DNA of 21,888 bases from 2-12-FULL-60-19 sp041483675 (GTDB lineage Bacteria; Desulfobacterota; Binatia; UBA9968): assembly GCA_041483675.1 (NCBI GenBank), contig JBGPGE010000077.1:1-21888 (forward strand). The letters are read 5' to 3'. Positions 1 through 7,057 of this stretch are shown one piece after another (the stretch's first letter is position 1; the number at the start of each line of letters is the position of its first letter). Made by a program: the position numbers and the translations under genes. The notes beneath the pieces are model-generated. The model made no database searches and was not told the DNA's origin. It was given only the letters and a program-made list of their open reading frames with translations.

Positions 1-287
1 CGGGTGCGGATCATCGAGATCATCCCTTCGGACCTGGGCGCTTCCTCCAGGAACATGTCGATATTCTCGAGCGTCGTTTCGAGATAGCGGCCGGTGTTCT
101 GCGAGTGCGAGTAGGAATCCCCGCCGATCGCGTAGACGCAGACGTTGATCCCGTCGCGGATCAGCCGCGGCGCGATCCCATCGCGGATCGGGCTCTCTTC
201 GCCGACCGATTTTCGGTAGAGCTGTTCGTAAACGTCCCGGTGTCCCTCGACGACGATATGCTTTTTCAGCAACTCCCGACCGTCCAT
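1..287 (-). CDS. Peptidase M19-type dipeptidase (5' part only)
   Basis: Reading the minus strand from an ATG at 287 gives 95 codons without a stop, running off the left edge of the window. Residues 14-18 read EGHRD, the H-x-D zinc-ligand motif at the start of membrane/renal dipeptidase (M19) metallohydrolases. It is followed by the typical segment RDGIAPRLIRDGINVCVYAI, where the family has a conserved 'R.L..DGI' strand. An AAGGA-like ribosome site lies 5-10 bases upstream of the ATG. M19 enzymes hydrolyse dipeptides or related amides. Being divergent from a peptide-uptake operon 72 bp away, it may process imported peptides (inference). The remaining catalytic residues lie outside the window, so activity cannot be judged. 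Confidence 0.75.
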   Translation of the reverse strand, partial: MDGRELLKKHIVVEGHRDVYEQLYRKSVGEESPIRDGIAPRLIRDGINVCVYAIGGDSYSHSQNTGRYLETTLENIDMFLEEAPRSEGMISMIRT

Positions 288-359
288 AGACTTTCCTTTT
301 CCCTTGAAGATGCCGCTCGCTTGGGGTACTAATAGCCGCAAAACGAATCCGACGCAAGC
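288..359. promoter_or_regulatory. Divergent intergenic region, dipeptidase / opp operon
   Basis: Only 72 bp separate the start codons of the dipeptidase (minus) and oppA (plus), so promoters for both must lie here or reach into the coding ends. I see no convincing paired -35/-10 boxes. The oppA side also lacks a clear Shine-Dalgarno sequence before its GTG. Confidence 0.4.
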
Positions 360-1979
360 GTGAATTTGACTTTGGTTTTCTTATTGAGAAGGGGCCTTCT
401 CGGGCCCGTTTTTTCACTCCTGAGTCTACTCATTTTCTCCGGCTGCAATCCGTTTTCGCGCGGCGGAGACGATAAGATTTTTCGCGTCAACCTCAGCACC
501 GAGCCTCCCAGCCTCGACTGGTCATTGGCCACCGATCATGCCTCTTTCAACGTTATCGCGAATCTGATGGTCGGGCTGGCGGATTTCGACAAGAGCCTGA
601 AACCCGTGCCGATCGTCGCTAAATCGTGGGACGTCCTCGAGCGCGGCAGTCGGATAGTTTTTCACTTGCGGGACGACGTTGCGTGGAGCGACGGGAAGAA
701 AGTGACGGCTGAGGATTTCGAATACTCCTGGAAGCGGCTGCTCGATCCCAAAACCGCTTCTCAGTACGCCTATATCCTATTCGATATCGTCAACGCGGAG
801 GAATTCAATCAGGGAAAACTCGCCGACCCGGACCAGGTGGGCGTGAAGGCGACCGACGAGCGGACGCTGGAAGTGCGCTTGAAGCACCCTGCGCCCTATT
901 TTCTCTCGATCGCTACTTTCGAGGTGACCTATCCGCAGCGGCGGGACGTGATCGAAAAGCACGGCACCAGATGGACCGATCCGGAGAACATCGTCACCAA
1001 CGGGCCGTTTCTGCTGGCCTCGTGGAAGCACGAGAACGAGATCCAGCTCAAAGCCAATCCTGACTTTTTTCTCGGCAAGCCGGCGATCGAGACGGCCGAG
1101 ATGGACATGATCAATGAAAAAACAACGGCGCTGGCTCTATACGAGCAGGGAAAGCTCGACTTCCTCGACAACAACAGCATGCCGACGTTGGAGAAGCCGC
1201 GTCTTTCCAAGATCCCCGGCTTCCAGCGCGTGCCGCAGCTCCGGGGAGAGTACTACGGCTTTGCGGTGGACAAGAAGCCCTTCGACGACGTGCGCGTGCG
1301 CAAGGCGTTCGCCATGGCGATCGATCGCAGCGTCTTTCCCAGGATTCTTCACGGCGGAGAGCAGCCTACGACCTCGTGGATCCCGCCCGGCATGCTCGCT
1401 CATAATCCCAAGATCGGCCTGGCTTACAACCCTCCGGAAGCGCGGCGGCTGTTGCGCGAGGCGGGCTATCCGGACGGAAAAGGCTTTCCCAAGGTCACGG
1501 TCAGCTACAACACGCTCGAACACCACAAGGTGGTCGCCGAAGCAATTCAAGGTATGTGGCAGCGCAACCTGGGCGTCGTCGTGCAGCTGGAAAACCAGGA
1601 TTGGAAAGTCTATCTGAAAAAGCTTGAGACCGATCCGCCCCCGGTCTTTCGCAGCGGCTGGGGAGCGGACTATCCCGATCCGGACAACTTCATGAAACTC
1701 TTCACCTCGCTCAGCGGAAACAATCACGGCCGCTGGAAAAATCCGCGCTATGACGAGCTGCTGGAATCGGCCGCGCAGGAGATGAGCGAGAAAAAACGCA
1801 TCCGCCTGTACGACGAGGCGCAGAGGATTCTGTGCGAGACCGACGCCGCCATCATGCCGCTCTTTGTCGTGGTCGAGAGCACCGTGCTGAATCCGCGATT
1901 TACCGGCCTCGAATATAACTCGATGGGCCGGATGGTCCTCCGCCACGTGCGTCCGAAAACAGCGACCAGCGAGAAGTGA
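360..1979 (+). CDS. oppA: Peptide ABC transporter substrate-binding lipoprotein (OppA/DppA family)
   Basis: This 539-residue protein is a family 5 extracellular solute-binding protein. It should bind oligopeptides in the periplasm and deliver them to the OppB/OppC channel encoded next. The N-terminus has a basic stretch, a hydrophobic helix and Cys29 in a lipobox-like FSGC, so it is probably a lipid-anchored secreted protein. Family hallmarks are visible: STEPPSLDW near the N-terminus, 'FHLRDDVAWSDGKKVTAEDF' in the first lobe, 'VRKAFAMAIDR' in the middle and 'SGWGADYPDPDNF' in the C-terminal part. The start is a GTG at 360. An in-frame TAG at 333 rules out anything much longer, and no ATG fits, so the start is a little uncertain. 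Followed by a repeat-rich gap before oppB. Confidence 0.9.
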   Translation: MNLTLVFLLRRGLLGPVFSLLSLLIFSGCNPFSRGGDDKIFRVNLSTEPPSLDWSLATDHASFNVIANLMVGLADFDKSLKPVPIVAKSWDVLERGSRIVFHLRDDVAWSDGKKVTAEDFEYSWKRLLDPKTASQYAYILFDIVNAEEFNQGKLADPDQVGVKATDERTLEVRLKHPAPYFLSIATFEVTYPQRRDVIEKHGTRWTDPENIVTNGPFLLASWKHENEIQLKANPDFFLGKPAIETAEMDMINEKTTALALYEQGKLDFLDNNSMPTLEKPRLSKIPGFQRVPQLRGEYYGFAVDKKPFDDVRVRKAFAMAIDRSVFPRILHGGEQPTTSWIPPGMLAHNPKIGLAYNPPEARRLLREAGYPDGKGFPKVTVSYNTLEHHKVVAEAIQGMWQRNLGVVVQLENQDWKVYLKKLETDPPPVFRSGWGADYPDPDNFMKLFTSLSGNNHGRWKNPRYDELLESAAQEMSEKKRIRLYDEAQRILCETDAAIMPLFVVVESTVLNPRFTGLEYNSMGRMVLRHVRPKTATSEK

Positions 1980-2002
1980 GACCGTGACTGGCAACTGAAC
2001 AA

Positions 2003-2023
2003 CCCTTGCCTGTAAGGCGAGGG
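2003..2023. repeat. Hairpin CCCTTGCCT-GTA-AGGCGAGGG
   Basis: A 9 bp stem (one G-U pair) with a 3-base loop lies shortly after the oppA stop. The right arm plus flank (AAGGCGAGGGGTT) recurs at 2178-2190 in a second small hairpin. There is no T-run directly behind it, so it is more likely a repeat or processing structure than an intrinsic terminator. Confidence 0.6.
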
Positions 2024-2034
2024 GTTCAAGAGGT

Positions 2035-2054
2035 ATCGGCTTGAAGCCGATTTT
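2035..2054 (+). repeat. Hairpin ATCGGCTTGAAGCCGAT followed by short T-run
   Basis: A perfect palindrome (6-8 bp stem) is followed by TTT. It could act as a weak terminator or attenuator between oppA and oppB, or simply stabilise the oppA mRNA end, as is common for binding-protein genes. The T-run is too short to be confident of termination. Confidence 0.4.
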
Positions 2055-2090
2055 AAGAAACGCACATGCACACGGCTTTGCCCTTCTTCC

Positions 2091-2158
2091 GTCATTCCCG
2101 TGAAAACGGGAATCCAGAATCTTTCCCATACCTGGACTCCCGCTTGCGCGGGAGTGAC
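2091..2158. repeat. Paired GTCATTCC-type palindromes in inverted orientation
   Basis: Two hairpins lie head to head. The first is GTCATTCCCG-tgaaaa-CGGGAATCCAG (2091-2117). The second, CTGGACTCCCGC-ttgc-GCGGGAGTGAC (2132-2158), is its inverted relative. A 14 bp spacer separates them. Each arm ends in CCAG on the inner side and GTCA on the outer side, so the whole 68 bp is itself a larger inverted repeat. Its core, ATTCCC-N-GGGAAT, is like the dRS3 repeats of Neisseria. Related copies occur at 4963, 9182 and 11492. Confidence 0.8.
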
Positions 2159-2170
2159 AGCCCTTTTCTT

Positions 2171-2209
2171 CGCCTAAAGGCGAGGGGTTTCCACCATCCC
2201 CGAAGGGGA
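2171..2209. repeat. Two short hairpins upstream of oppB
   Basis: CGCCT-aa-AGGCG (2171-2182) shares its right flank AAGGCGAGGGGTT with the hairpin at 2003-2023. TCCCC-gaa-GGGGA (2197-2209) follows. They belong to the same repeat-dense spacer between oppA and oppB. Confidence 0.5.
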
Positions 2210-2229
2210 CACTCATCCCTTAGTCCCTT

Positions 2230-2257
2230 CACGCCTCGCGCCTCACGCCTCGCCCGT
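2230..2257. repeat. Heptanucleotide tandem repeat
   Basis: Four consecutive 7-base units are visible: CACGCCT, CGCGCCT, CACGCCT and CGCCCGT. They end just before the oppB ATG at 2260 and occupy the place where its ribosome binding site should be; no Shine-Dalgarno sequence is visible. Two other, unrelated 7-base arrays occur in this window at 7754 and 12287. Confidence 0.6.
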
Positions 2258-2259
2258 TT

Positions 2260-3177
2260 ATGATCCACTTTCTATCAAAGCGTCTGCTTCACGGCCTGGC
2301 CGTTCTCTGGGTCGTGGTGACGCTGACTTTTATACTGCTCCGCATTTTGCCCGGCGGCCCATTCGACAGCGAGCGCCGTCTGCCGCCCGAGATCATGGCC
2401 AACATCCAGGCCAAGTACCATCTCGATGAGCCCTGGCTGAAGCAGTATGCGCGCTATCTCGTGGGCGTCGCGCAGGGCGACCTCGGCCCTTCCTACAAGT
2501 ATATCGACCGGACCGTCAGCGATATCATCAAAGACACGTTGCCGACCTCGACGTTGTTGGGCGTGCTGGCGCTTGCCTTCGCCGTGGTTCTGTCTTTTCC
2601 GCTCGCCGTCGCCGCCGCGGCGCACCACAACCGCTGGACCGACCGTGGCTGCGTTTTTCTGGCTACGCTCGGCATCTCCCTGCCCCATTTTCTCCTTGGC
2701 GCGGTGTTGATCTGGGTGTTCTCGCTCAAGCTGGGCTGGTTCCAGGCGGCCCGTTGGGGCTCGCCGGACAGCGCCGTGCTGCCGACGATCACCCTCGGCT
2801 CGATGCCGTGCGCCTACTTCACCTACCTGCTCCGCTCCTCGCTGCTCGAAACCCTGGGCGAAGATTTCATCCGGACGGCGCGAGCTAAGGGGCTCAAGGA
2901 ACCATTCGTGCTCTTCAAGCATGCCGTGCGTAATTCGCTCATCCCGGTATTGACCCTCTTAGGCCCGATCTTTGCGACTCTGGTTGCCGGCTCCTTCGTC
3001 GTGGAGTACGTCTTCGCCATCCCCGGCATGGGCCGCTTTTTCATCTCCGCCGTCACCGACCGGGACTACCCGCTGATCACCGGCGTGACGCTGGTTTACA
3101 CGGCGATTCTCGTGTGCGCTAACTTATTGGTGGATATGTTCTATTCGCTGGTCGATCCGCGGATCAGGGTTCATTGA
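2260..3177 (+). CDS. oppB: Peptide ABC transporter permease, OppB/DppB family
   Basis: A 305-residue inner-membrane permease with about six membrane segments, the first at residues 9-30. Near the C-terminal third it has the EAA coupling loop (EDFIRTARAKGLKEPFVLFK), which contacts the ATPase subunit. The N-terminal 'RILPGGPFD' and the 'FVVEYVFAIPGMGRFF' stretch are characteristic of OppB/DppB. With OppC it forms the heterodimeric channel for peptides delivered by OppA. The ATG at 2260 is supported by the conserved N-terminus, although the upstream bases are a heptamer repeat rather than a ribosome site. The oppC start follows 10 bp after the stop, so the two are surely cotranscribed. Confidence 0.93.
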   Translation: MIHFLSKRLLHGLAVLWVVVTLTFILLRILPGGPFDSERRLPPEIMANIQAKYHLDEPWLKQYARYLVGVAQGDLGPSYKYIDRTVSDIIKDTLPTSTLLGVLALAFAVVLSFPLAVAAAAHHNRWTDRGCVFLATLGISLPHFLLGAVLIWVFSLKLGWFQAARWGSPDSAVLPTITLGSMPCAYFTYLLRSSLLETLGEDFIRTARAKGLKEPFVLFKHAVRNSLIPVLTLLGPIFATLVAGSFVVEYVFAIPGMGRFFISAVTDRDYPLITGVTLVYTAILVCANLLVDMFYSLVDPRIRVH

Positions 3178-3187
3178 AGACGGCGCG

Positions 3188-4036
3188 ATGAAAGTTATTC
3201 AACGACTGGCCGGCGAGTTCCGGCGGAATCGCCTGCTGACGGCAAGCCTCGCCTTTATCGCGCTCGTCACCCTCACCGGTTTTCTCGCTCCGCTCATCTC
3301 GCCTTATTCTCCGGGAGGATTCGAGGAGCAGCGGCTGCTCGAAGGGCCGAGCGCGGCTCACTGGCTGGGGACGGATGAATTGGGTAGAGATGTCCTGACG
3401 CGCATCCTCTACGGCGCGCGCGTCTCCATCGCCGTCGGGCTAGGCACGGCGCTGATCGCGTTGATCATCGGAACCTTCTACGGCCTGGTCTCGGGCTATG
3501 CCGGCGGCGGGCTGGATAGTTTTCTGATGCGCGTCGTGGATATCTTCTACGGCCTGCCTGATTTGCTGATCTTCGTCCTGCTGTCGCTGTTCCTCGGCCG
3601 CAACATCACCGGCGTTTTGATCGCGCTCGGACTCATCACCTGGGTGCGTTTCGCGCGCATCACGAGAGGACAGGTGCTCCAGGCGAAAGAGCTGATTTAC
3701 GTCGAAGGCGCCAGGGCGATCGGCGCCTCTCATGCGAGGATTCTCCTCCGCCACATCCTCCCCAACATCTTCGCGCCGCTCCTGGTCACGCTCACCTTCA
3801 GCATTCCCGCCGCTATTCTCTCCGAGTCAACGCTGAGCTTCATCGGCCTCGGCATCAACGATCCCTACAACGCATGGGGAACGAGCTGGGGGACGCTCGC
3901 CCAGGACGGCTGGCGTGCCATGCGCACCTACCCGCACCTGATCTTCTTCCCCGCCCTCGCGATTTTTCTCACCATCCTCGCTTTTAATTTCTTAGGCAAC
4001 GGCCTGAGGGATATTTTGGACCCGAAGGCAAGATAA
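3188..4036 (+). CDS. oppC: Peptide ABC transporter permease, OppC/DppC family
   Basis: A 282-residue permease partner of OppB. It starts with the OppC-type N-terminal membrane helix (residues 17-38). It then has the 'HWLGTDELGRDVLTRILYGARVS' region and the EAA loop 'YVEGARAIGASHARILLRHILPN'. The 'SESTLSFIGLGI' stretch precedes the final helices. Its last 40 codons (3902-4021) are the section repeated, in truncated form, at 4419-4508 and 5021-5170. No oppD or oppF ATPase gene follows, which is unusual for an opp operon. The ATPases may be encoded elsewhere or may have been lost during the rearrangements downstream. Confidence 0.93.
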   Translation: MKVIQRLAGEFRRNRLLTASLAFIALVTLTGFLAPLISPYSPGGFEEQRLLEGPSAAHWLGTDELGRDVLTRILYGARVSIAVGLGTALIALIIGTFYGLVSGYAGGGLDSFLMRVVDIFYGLPDLLIFVLLSLFLGRNITGVLIALGLITWVRFARITRGQVLQAKELIYVEGARAIGASHARILLRHILPNIFAPLLVTLTFSIPAAILSESTLSFIGLGINDPYNAWGTSWGTLAQDGWRAMRTYPHLIFFPALAIFLTILAFNFLGNGLRDILDPKAR

Positions 4037-4109
4037 TGGCACGAAAAGAGTTCTTTCGCGGGATAGACCATCGGACCCGGCTATGTTAAAGCGTACTTGG
4101 AGCAGTAAG

Positions 4110-4385
4110 ATGAAAAGAAAAGAGTGGGCATACAAAAATCTTGCCCTGGGGGTGGAGTTCGATAAGTATCTGGTCGAGCACCCTAAGGTCTTGGAAATGA
4201 TTCCCGATAAATCGACCATGTTTTTTCTACCAGAGTACGATAAGGAGCTTTACGAGGCGAACTTCAAGCTGGCACAAAAGAGAGTCTCTGAGGGAGAAAA
4301 AGTAATTTTCGTCCGCATAAAAAAACTTGCCCCTCCAAAGTCGAGGATCATCCGGCCGCGGTTCGAATTTGCCGAGTCAGCTTAG
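4110..4385 (+). CDS. Small DUF5647-like protein
   Basis: A 91-residue soluble protein starting at ATG 4110, with GGAG seven bases upstream. An in-frame ATG at 4083 has no such site. The pattern YKNLALGVEFDKYLVEHPKVL, then IPDKSTMFFLPEYDKELYEANFKLA, then 'EGEKVIFVRIKKL' resembles the small DUF5647 family as I remember it; the function of that family is unknown. The gene lies between the intact oppC and the first oppC 3' remnant. It looks like an inserted accessory module rather than a part of the transporter. Small proteins of this kind often belong to toxin-antitoxin-like pairs, but no partner is visible. Confidence 0.65.
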   Translation: MKRKEWAYKNLALGVEFDKYLVEHPKVLEMIPDKSTMFFLPEYDKELYEANFKLAQKRVSEGEKVIFVRIKKLAPPKSRIIRPRFEFAESA

Positions 4386-4418
4386 TCTCAGGACCTAAAT
4401 TCCAGTCTCCAAATCCTT

Positions 4419-4508
4419 TCACTCGCCCTGGCGATCTTCCTCACTATCCTGGCCTTCAACTTCCTCGGCAACGGACTGAGGGATCTTTTGGATCCGAAGA
4501 GACAATAG
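4419..4508 (+). pseudogene. Truncated oppC 3' end, copy 2
   Basis: From about 4419 the plus strand encodes ALAIFLTILAFNFLGNGLRDLLDPKRQ and a TAG stop. This matches the last 28 or so residues of OppC (stop at 4036), with only conservative changes. There is no start codon or upstream part of the gene. Nearly all nucleotide differences from the intact copy are at synonymous sites. The fragment therefore probably descends from a different functional oppC rather than from recent local decay. Confidence 0.85.
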
Positions 4509-4551
4509 CCGGAGGTTGAACCCCCCTCGCCTCTAACCTAGAATGCCATGA

Positions 4552-4935
4552 GTGGCGAAAGCGATGAAAATCAAAAGAGTCAAAATAAACCTGAAGTCAC
4601 TGGAAGATGTCGGCGAGGAGACGGCACAGGTGATGCGAGCGCTTGAGAGCGGCAAGAAAGTCGCGGCTAAATCCCACGAGGTTGTCTTTACCGACTTCGC
4701 GGCAGTGCGAAGCTTTCTCACCCCAAAACGTCTTGAGTTGATCCGCTTGATCCGCAAGCACGCTCCCGACTCCATCGCCCAACTGGCCCGGCTGGCAAAA
4801 AGAGATTTCGCCCGCGTCTATCAGGACGTCCGAGTGCTGCCCGAAGCCGGGATTGTCGATATGCCTGCGCGATCGAAAGGCGAGAAGACCAAGCCGGGCG
4901 TCGCGGAGGAAATCAGGTTGGAAATCGTTGTCTAA
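4552..4935 (+). CDS. HTH DNA-binding protein, HVO_A0114-type antitoxin-like regulator
   Basis: This 127-residue protein starts with GTG 4552; ATG 4564 is an equally plausible start. It has an N-terminal strand/helix region, then 'VVFTDFAAVRSFLTPKRLELIRLIRKHAPDS' leading into the helix-turn-helix 'IAQLARLAKRDFARVYQDVRVLPEAGIVDM'. This order (F-x-S/D...LTPKRLEL...SI..LAR...R....V..D...L...G.I) is typical of the HVO_A0114 family. Members often pair with a TumE/DUF6516-type toxin in toxin-antitoxin modules. No toxin gene adjoins it here. It sits between two oppC 3' remnants, which marks it as part of an acquired or rearranged segment. Confidence 0.75.
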   Translation: MAKAMKIKRVKINLKSLEDVGEETAQVMRALESGKKVAAKSHEVVFTDFAAVRSFLTPKRLELIRLIRKHAPDSIAQLARLAKRDFARVYQDVRVLPEAGIVDMPARSKGEKTKPGVAEEIRLEIVV

Positions 4936-4962
4936 GTTGACGTTATCGGGGCACCAGTTATC

Positions 4963-4989
4963 GTCATTCCCGCGCACGCGGGAATCCAG
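4963..4989. repeat. Single GTCATTCC-type palindrome
   Basis: GTCATTCCCGCG-ca-CGCGGGAATCCAG is a nearly perfect 9-10 bp hairpin of the same family as those at 2091, 9182 and 11492. It lies immediately upstream of the third oppC 3' fragment. Confidence 0.8.
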
Positions 4990-5020
4990 AGAATCTTGTA
5001 TTTTTTTGGAAAACATTTGG

Positions 5021-5170
5021 CAGGACGGCTGGCGCGCCATGCGCACCTACCCGCACCTGATCTTCTTCCCCGCCCTGGCGATTTTTCTCACCATCCTCGC
5101 TTTCAATTTCCTCGGCAACGGGTTGAGGGATATTTTGGACTCAAAAAGAAATACCGCGGAAAAGGGGTAA
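5021..5170 (+). pseudogene. Truncated oppC 3' end, copy 3
   Basis: The segment 5021-5140 aligns without gaps to 3902-4021 of intact oppC. I count 7 differences in 120 bases, all of them synonymous. It encodes QDGWRAMRTYPHLIFF and continues through NFLGNGLRDILD to a different tail (SKRNTAEKG, stop 5168-5170). No start or N-terminal part is present. The upstream join falls just after a GTCATTCC palindrome. All differences being silent implies that this fragment evolved within a working gene before it was cut off. Confidence 0.88.
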
Positions 5171-5191
5171 GAGCGGATTGTGCTGGCTCCC

Positions 5192-5944
5192 TCAGTTCTG
5201 CCGCGGACTTTTCCCTTGAAACTGACCCCACAAATCAGCGGCGCATGTGTCTGCAGCTTCCTGAAGTTTAGTCTTGAGGAGCGCCCCATCGTTTTCTATA
5301 AGTGTATCTCTCTCAATATCCGGTGTCTTGAATTCACACACCCCCTGCCACAGGATCTTGGAGTCTTCGGTTCGCATCAGTCTGCCACCAACCAAATACC
5401 AGACATACTTCCCCCGGTGAAACCTGAGATACCACCAATCGTGAGTGGAGAAGATCAATCCCCCATCGTTAATTCTCCATGCTACCGTCTTGAAATCGAA
5501 TACCATCCCGCCTTTGTAGGCCTTTTTTATATCATTGAAACCGTCACTTGTAAGCGCCTGATCGATAGGACGAAGATTACTAAGCTTTAGCTCTAATGTC
5601 AGATTAGCCAGAAATTTCGTTTTCAAGGCTGGCGTCGGGTCCTCAACCTCAATCTTGTACCTCTCCTTGAGTAATCTACGCCCGTCTACCCCAAGGGCTC
5701 CAAAAAAAGCAGAGGCTGGGCATCCCCAGAGAAGTGAAAAACAAGGGAGGGCGTCGGAGCCGCTGTAGACGAAGATTGGGGATTCATAATGTACGGCTAC
5801 GACCTCCGGCTGGTTCTTAAGTCGAACCAGGTCCTCTTTATCAATCGGGATTAGTGCTGGAGCACATCCGTAGGAGACAATTACAACTACCATCAAAACG
5901 ATGCTAGCGAGCATCTTGCGGTTCATCTGAATTTCTTTTTCCAT
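5192..5944 (-). CDS. Predicted lipoprotein, unknown function
   Basis: A 250-residue protein with a lipoprotein-like signal: from Met7 there is a basic start, a hydrophobic helix and a Cys within 'VSYGCAP'. Starting at Met7 (position 5926) gives a classic 20-residue signal peptide and may be the true start. The mature part has no motif I recognise. It contains a 'DFKTVAWRINDGGLIFSTHDWWYLRFHRGKYVWYLVGG' section rich in aromatics, suggesting beta strands, and Cys residues that might pair in the periplasm. It is alone on the minus strand, converging on the oppC fragments. Its GC content looks lower than that of the housekeeping genes, possibly an accessory gene. Confidence 0.65.
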   Translation of the reverse strand: MEKEIQMNRKMLASIVLMVVVIVSYGCAPALIPIDKEDLVRLKNQPEVVAVHYESPIFVYSGSDALPCFSLLWGCPASAFFGALGVDGRRLLKERYKIEVEDPTPALKTKFLANLTLELKLSNLRPIDQALTSDGFNDIKKAYKGGMVFDFKTVAWRINDGGLIFSTHDWWYLRFHRGKYVWYLVGGRLMRTEDSKILWQGVCEFKTPDIERDTLIENDGALLKTKLQEAADTCAADLWGQFQGKSPRQN

Positions 5945-6067
5945 TTATCCGTAGTTTCAGGCCCGGGTCATAAGGGATTCTTCGGACCCGCGCTTTCTTG
6001 CCGTTTTCCACCCCGCTTCATCCACCACTGCCGACGGTGTTCGTGCGGCCATCGGCTGGAGTCGCGG

Positions 6068-6664
6068 TTAATCGGCCGTAACGTTGCCCCTGAGGTACTC
6101 TCGGAGCCCCAAAGCGAGAAAGGCCCGTGTCACGCAGACGAAAAAGCTCACATAAGCGATAAGGAGAATGAGATCTCCCGCCATGCGGCGTATGTCCTCG
6201 CTTTTCCAGCCGAGGACGTTGAAGTAAAAGTCGTGGCTGATCGCGTAGTGCCCCACGAGGTACGCCATTAACGCCACGCCTCCCAACACAAAACCGCGCA
6301 CTGCTTGCTGAGGAAGTGAATTCCAGGCTCGATGCACGCGCATTTCCTCCCGTTGCCCAAAGGTCCACAGAACAACAAACAGACAGGCAAGCGTGGCAAG
6401 GCCTGAAACCAAAGCAGGCGACAGATAGGCGAAACCACCGTCATTCCACTGGGCAGGGGGAATGATCCTGAGAAGCGTATTGGATAACGGAAAAAGGACC
6501 GACACGCCTGCGAGGATAGCCCACAGATTCTGCAGAAACTCGACGAACTGCCTAAACTCCTCAAGAACGCGTGACGTTTCCCGCGATGGGCTCATCTCAG
6601 CATCCAGTGATTTTTTTCTGCCAGCACTGAACCCCCGATGTTCCGTTAACGCCCTCTCTCCCAT
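6068..6664 (-). CDS. Hypothetical membrane protein with four TM helices
   Basis: Starting at ATG 6664 (GAGG six bases upstream) the protein has 198 residues. A polar N-terminus with a helical charged stretch (SRETSRVLEEFRQFVEFL) precedes four hydrophobic segments: LWAILAGVSVLFPLSN, LSPALVSGLATLACLFVVLW, FVLGGVALMAYLVGHY and ILLIAYVSFFVCVTRAFLAL. I do not recognise a family. It starts 15 bases after the stop of the gene at 6680, so the two form a small operon and may work together. Alternative upstream TTG (6670) and downstream Met starts exist. Confidence 0.6.
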   Translation of the reverse strand: MGERALTEHRGFSAGRKKSLDAEMSPSRETSRVLEEFRQFVEFLQNLWAILAGVSVLFPLSNTLLRIIPPAQWNDGGFAYLSPALVSGLATLACLFVVLWTFGQREEMRVHRAWNSLPQQAVRGFVLGGVALMAYLVGHYAISHDFYFNVLGWKSEDIRRMAGDLILLIAYVSFFVCVTRAFLALGLREYLRGNVTAD

Positions 6665-6679
6665 GAGCAACCTCGATGT

Positions 6680-7057
6680 CTAGCGGAACCACGTAGACAC
6701 GCGGCACTCGGGTGGCGGGAAGCTGCATTCAACGCAATATGTTGTTCGTAGCTCAACGATTTCAATGCAAATATAGCCGGACATTCGGGCTATGGACTCG
6801 GCAGCACGGGCTCCAGGACGCACCGGCACTATGACAACAGGCATGCCTCTCGGCCGGTGGCTCTTGAGGAACACGAGCGTACAGCCGCGCAGCGACTTGG
6901 GCACGGGCGCCCGGAGCCGCGCCATTTCAGGGGCGAGCTTCTGCCGGTGACGCAACGTGCTCGTTTCCAAAGTGGATGCGAGCCGATGAACATACTCCGC
7001 CATCTCCCGAACCAAGGCGAGTGACTTGGTGACTTCCAGGCGAGTTGCCAGGCTCAT
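6680..7057 (-). CDS. Hypothetical protein, first gene of a two-gene unit
   Basis: A 125-residue protein with a strong ribosome site (GGAGG) before ATG 7057. The N-terminal half is helical with heptad-like spacing (LALVREMAEYVHRLASTLETSTLRH). The C-terminal half has short strands (TLVFLKSHR, MPVVIVPV, GYICIEIVELR) and two Cys near the end. No membrane segment and no motif I can name. The membrane protein downstream (6664) is almost certainly translated from the same mRNA. Confidence 0.55.
   Translation of the reverse strand: MSLATRLEVTKSLALVREMAEYVHRLASTLETSTLRHRQKLAPEMARLRAPVPKSLRGCTLVFLKSHRPRGMPVVIVPVRPGARAAESIARMSGYICIEIVELRTTYCVECSFPPPECRVSTWFR

Noticed and set aside
4548..4640. ATG 4548 as start of a different small ORF
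   Set aside because: It is out of frame with the HTH protein and ends soon, without recognisable content.
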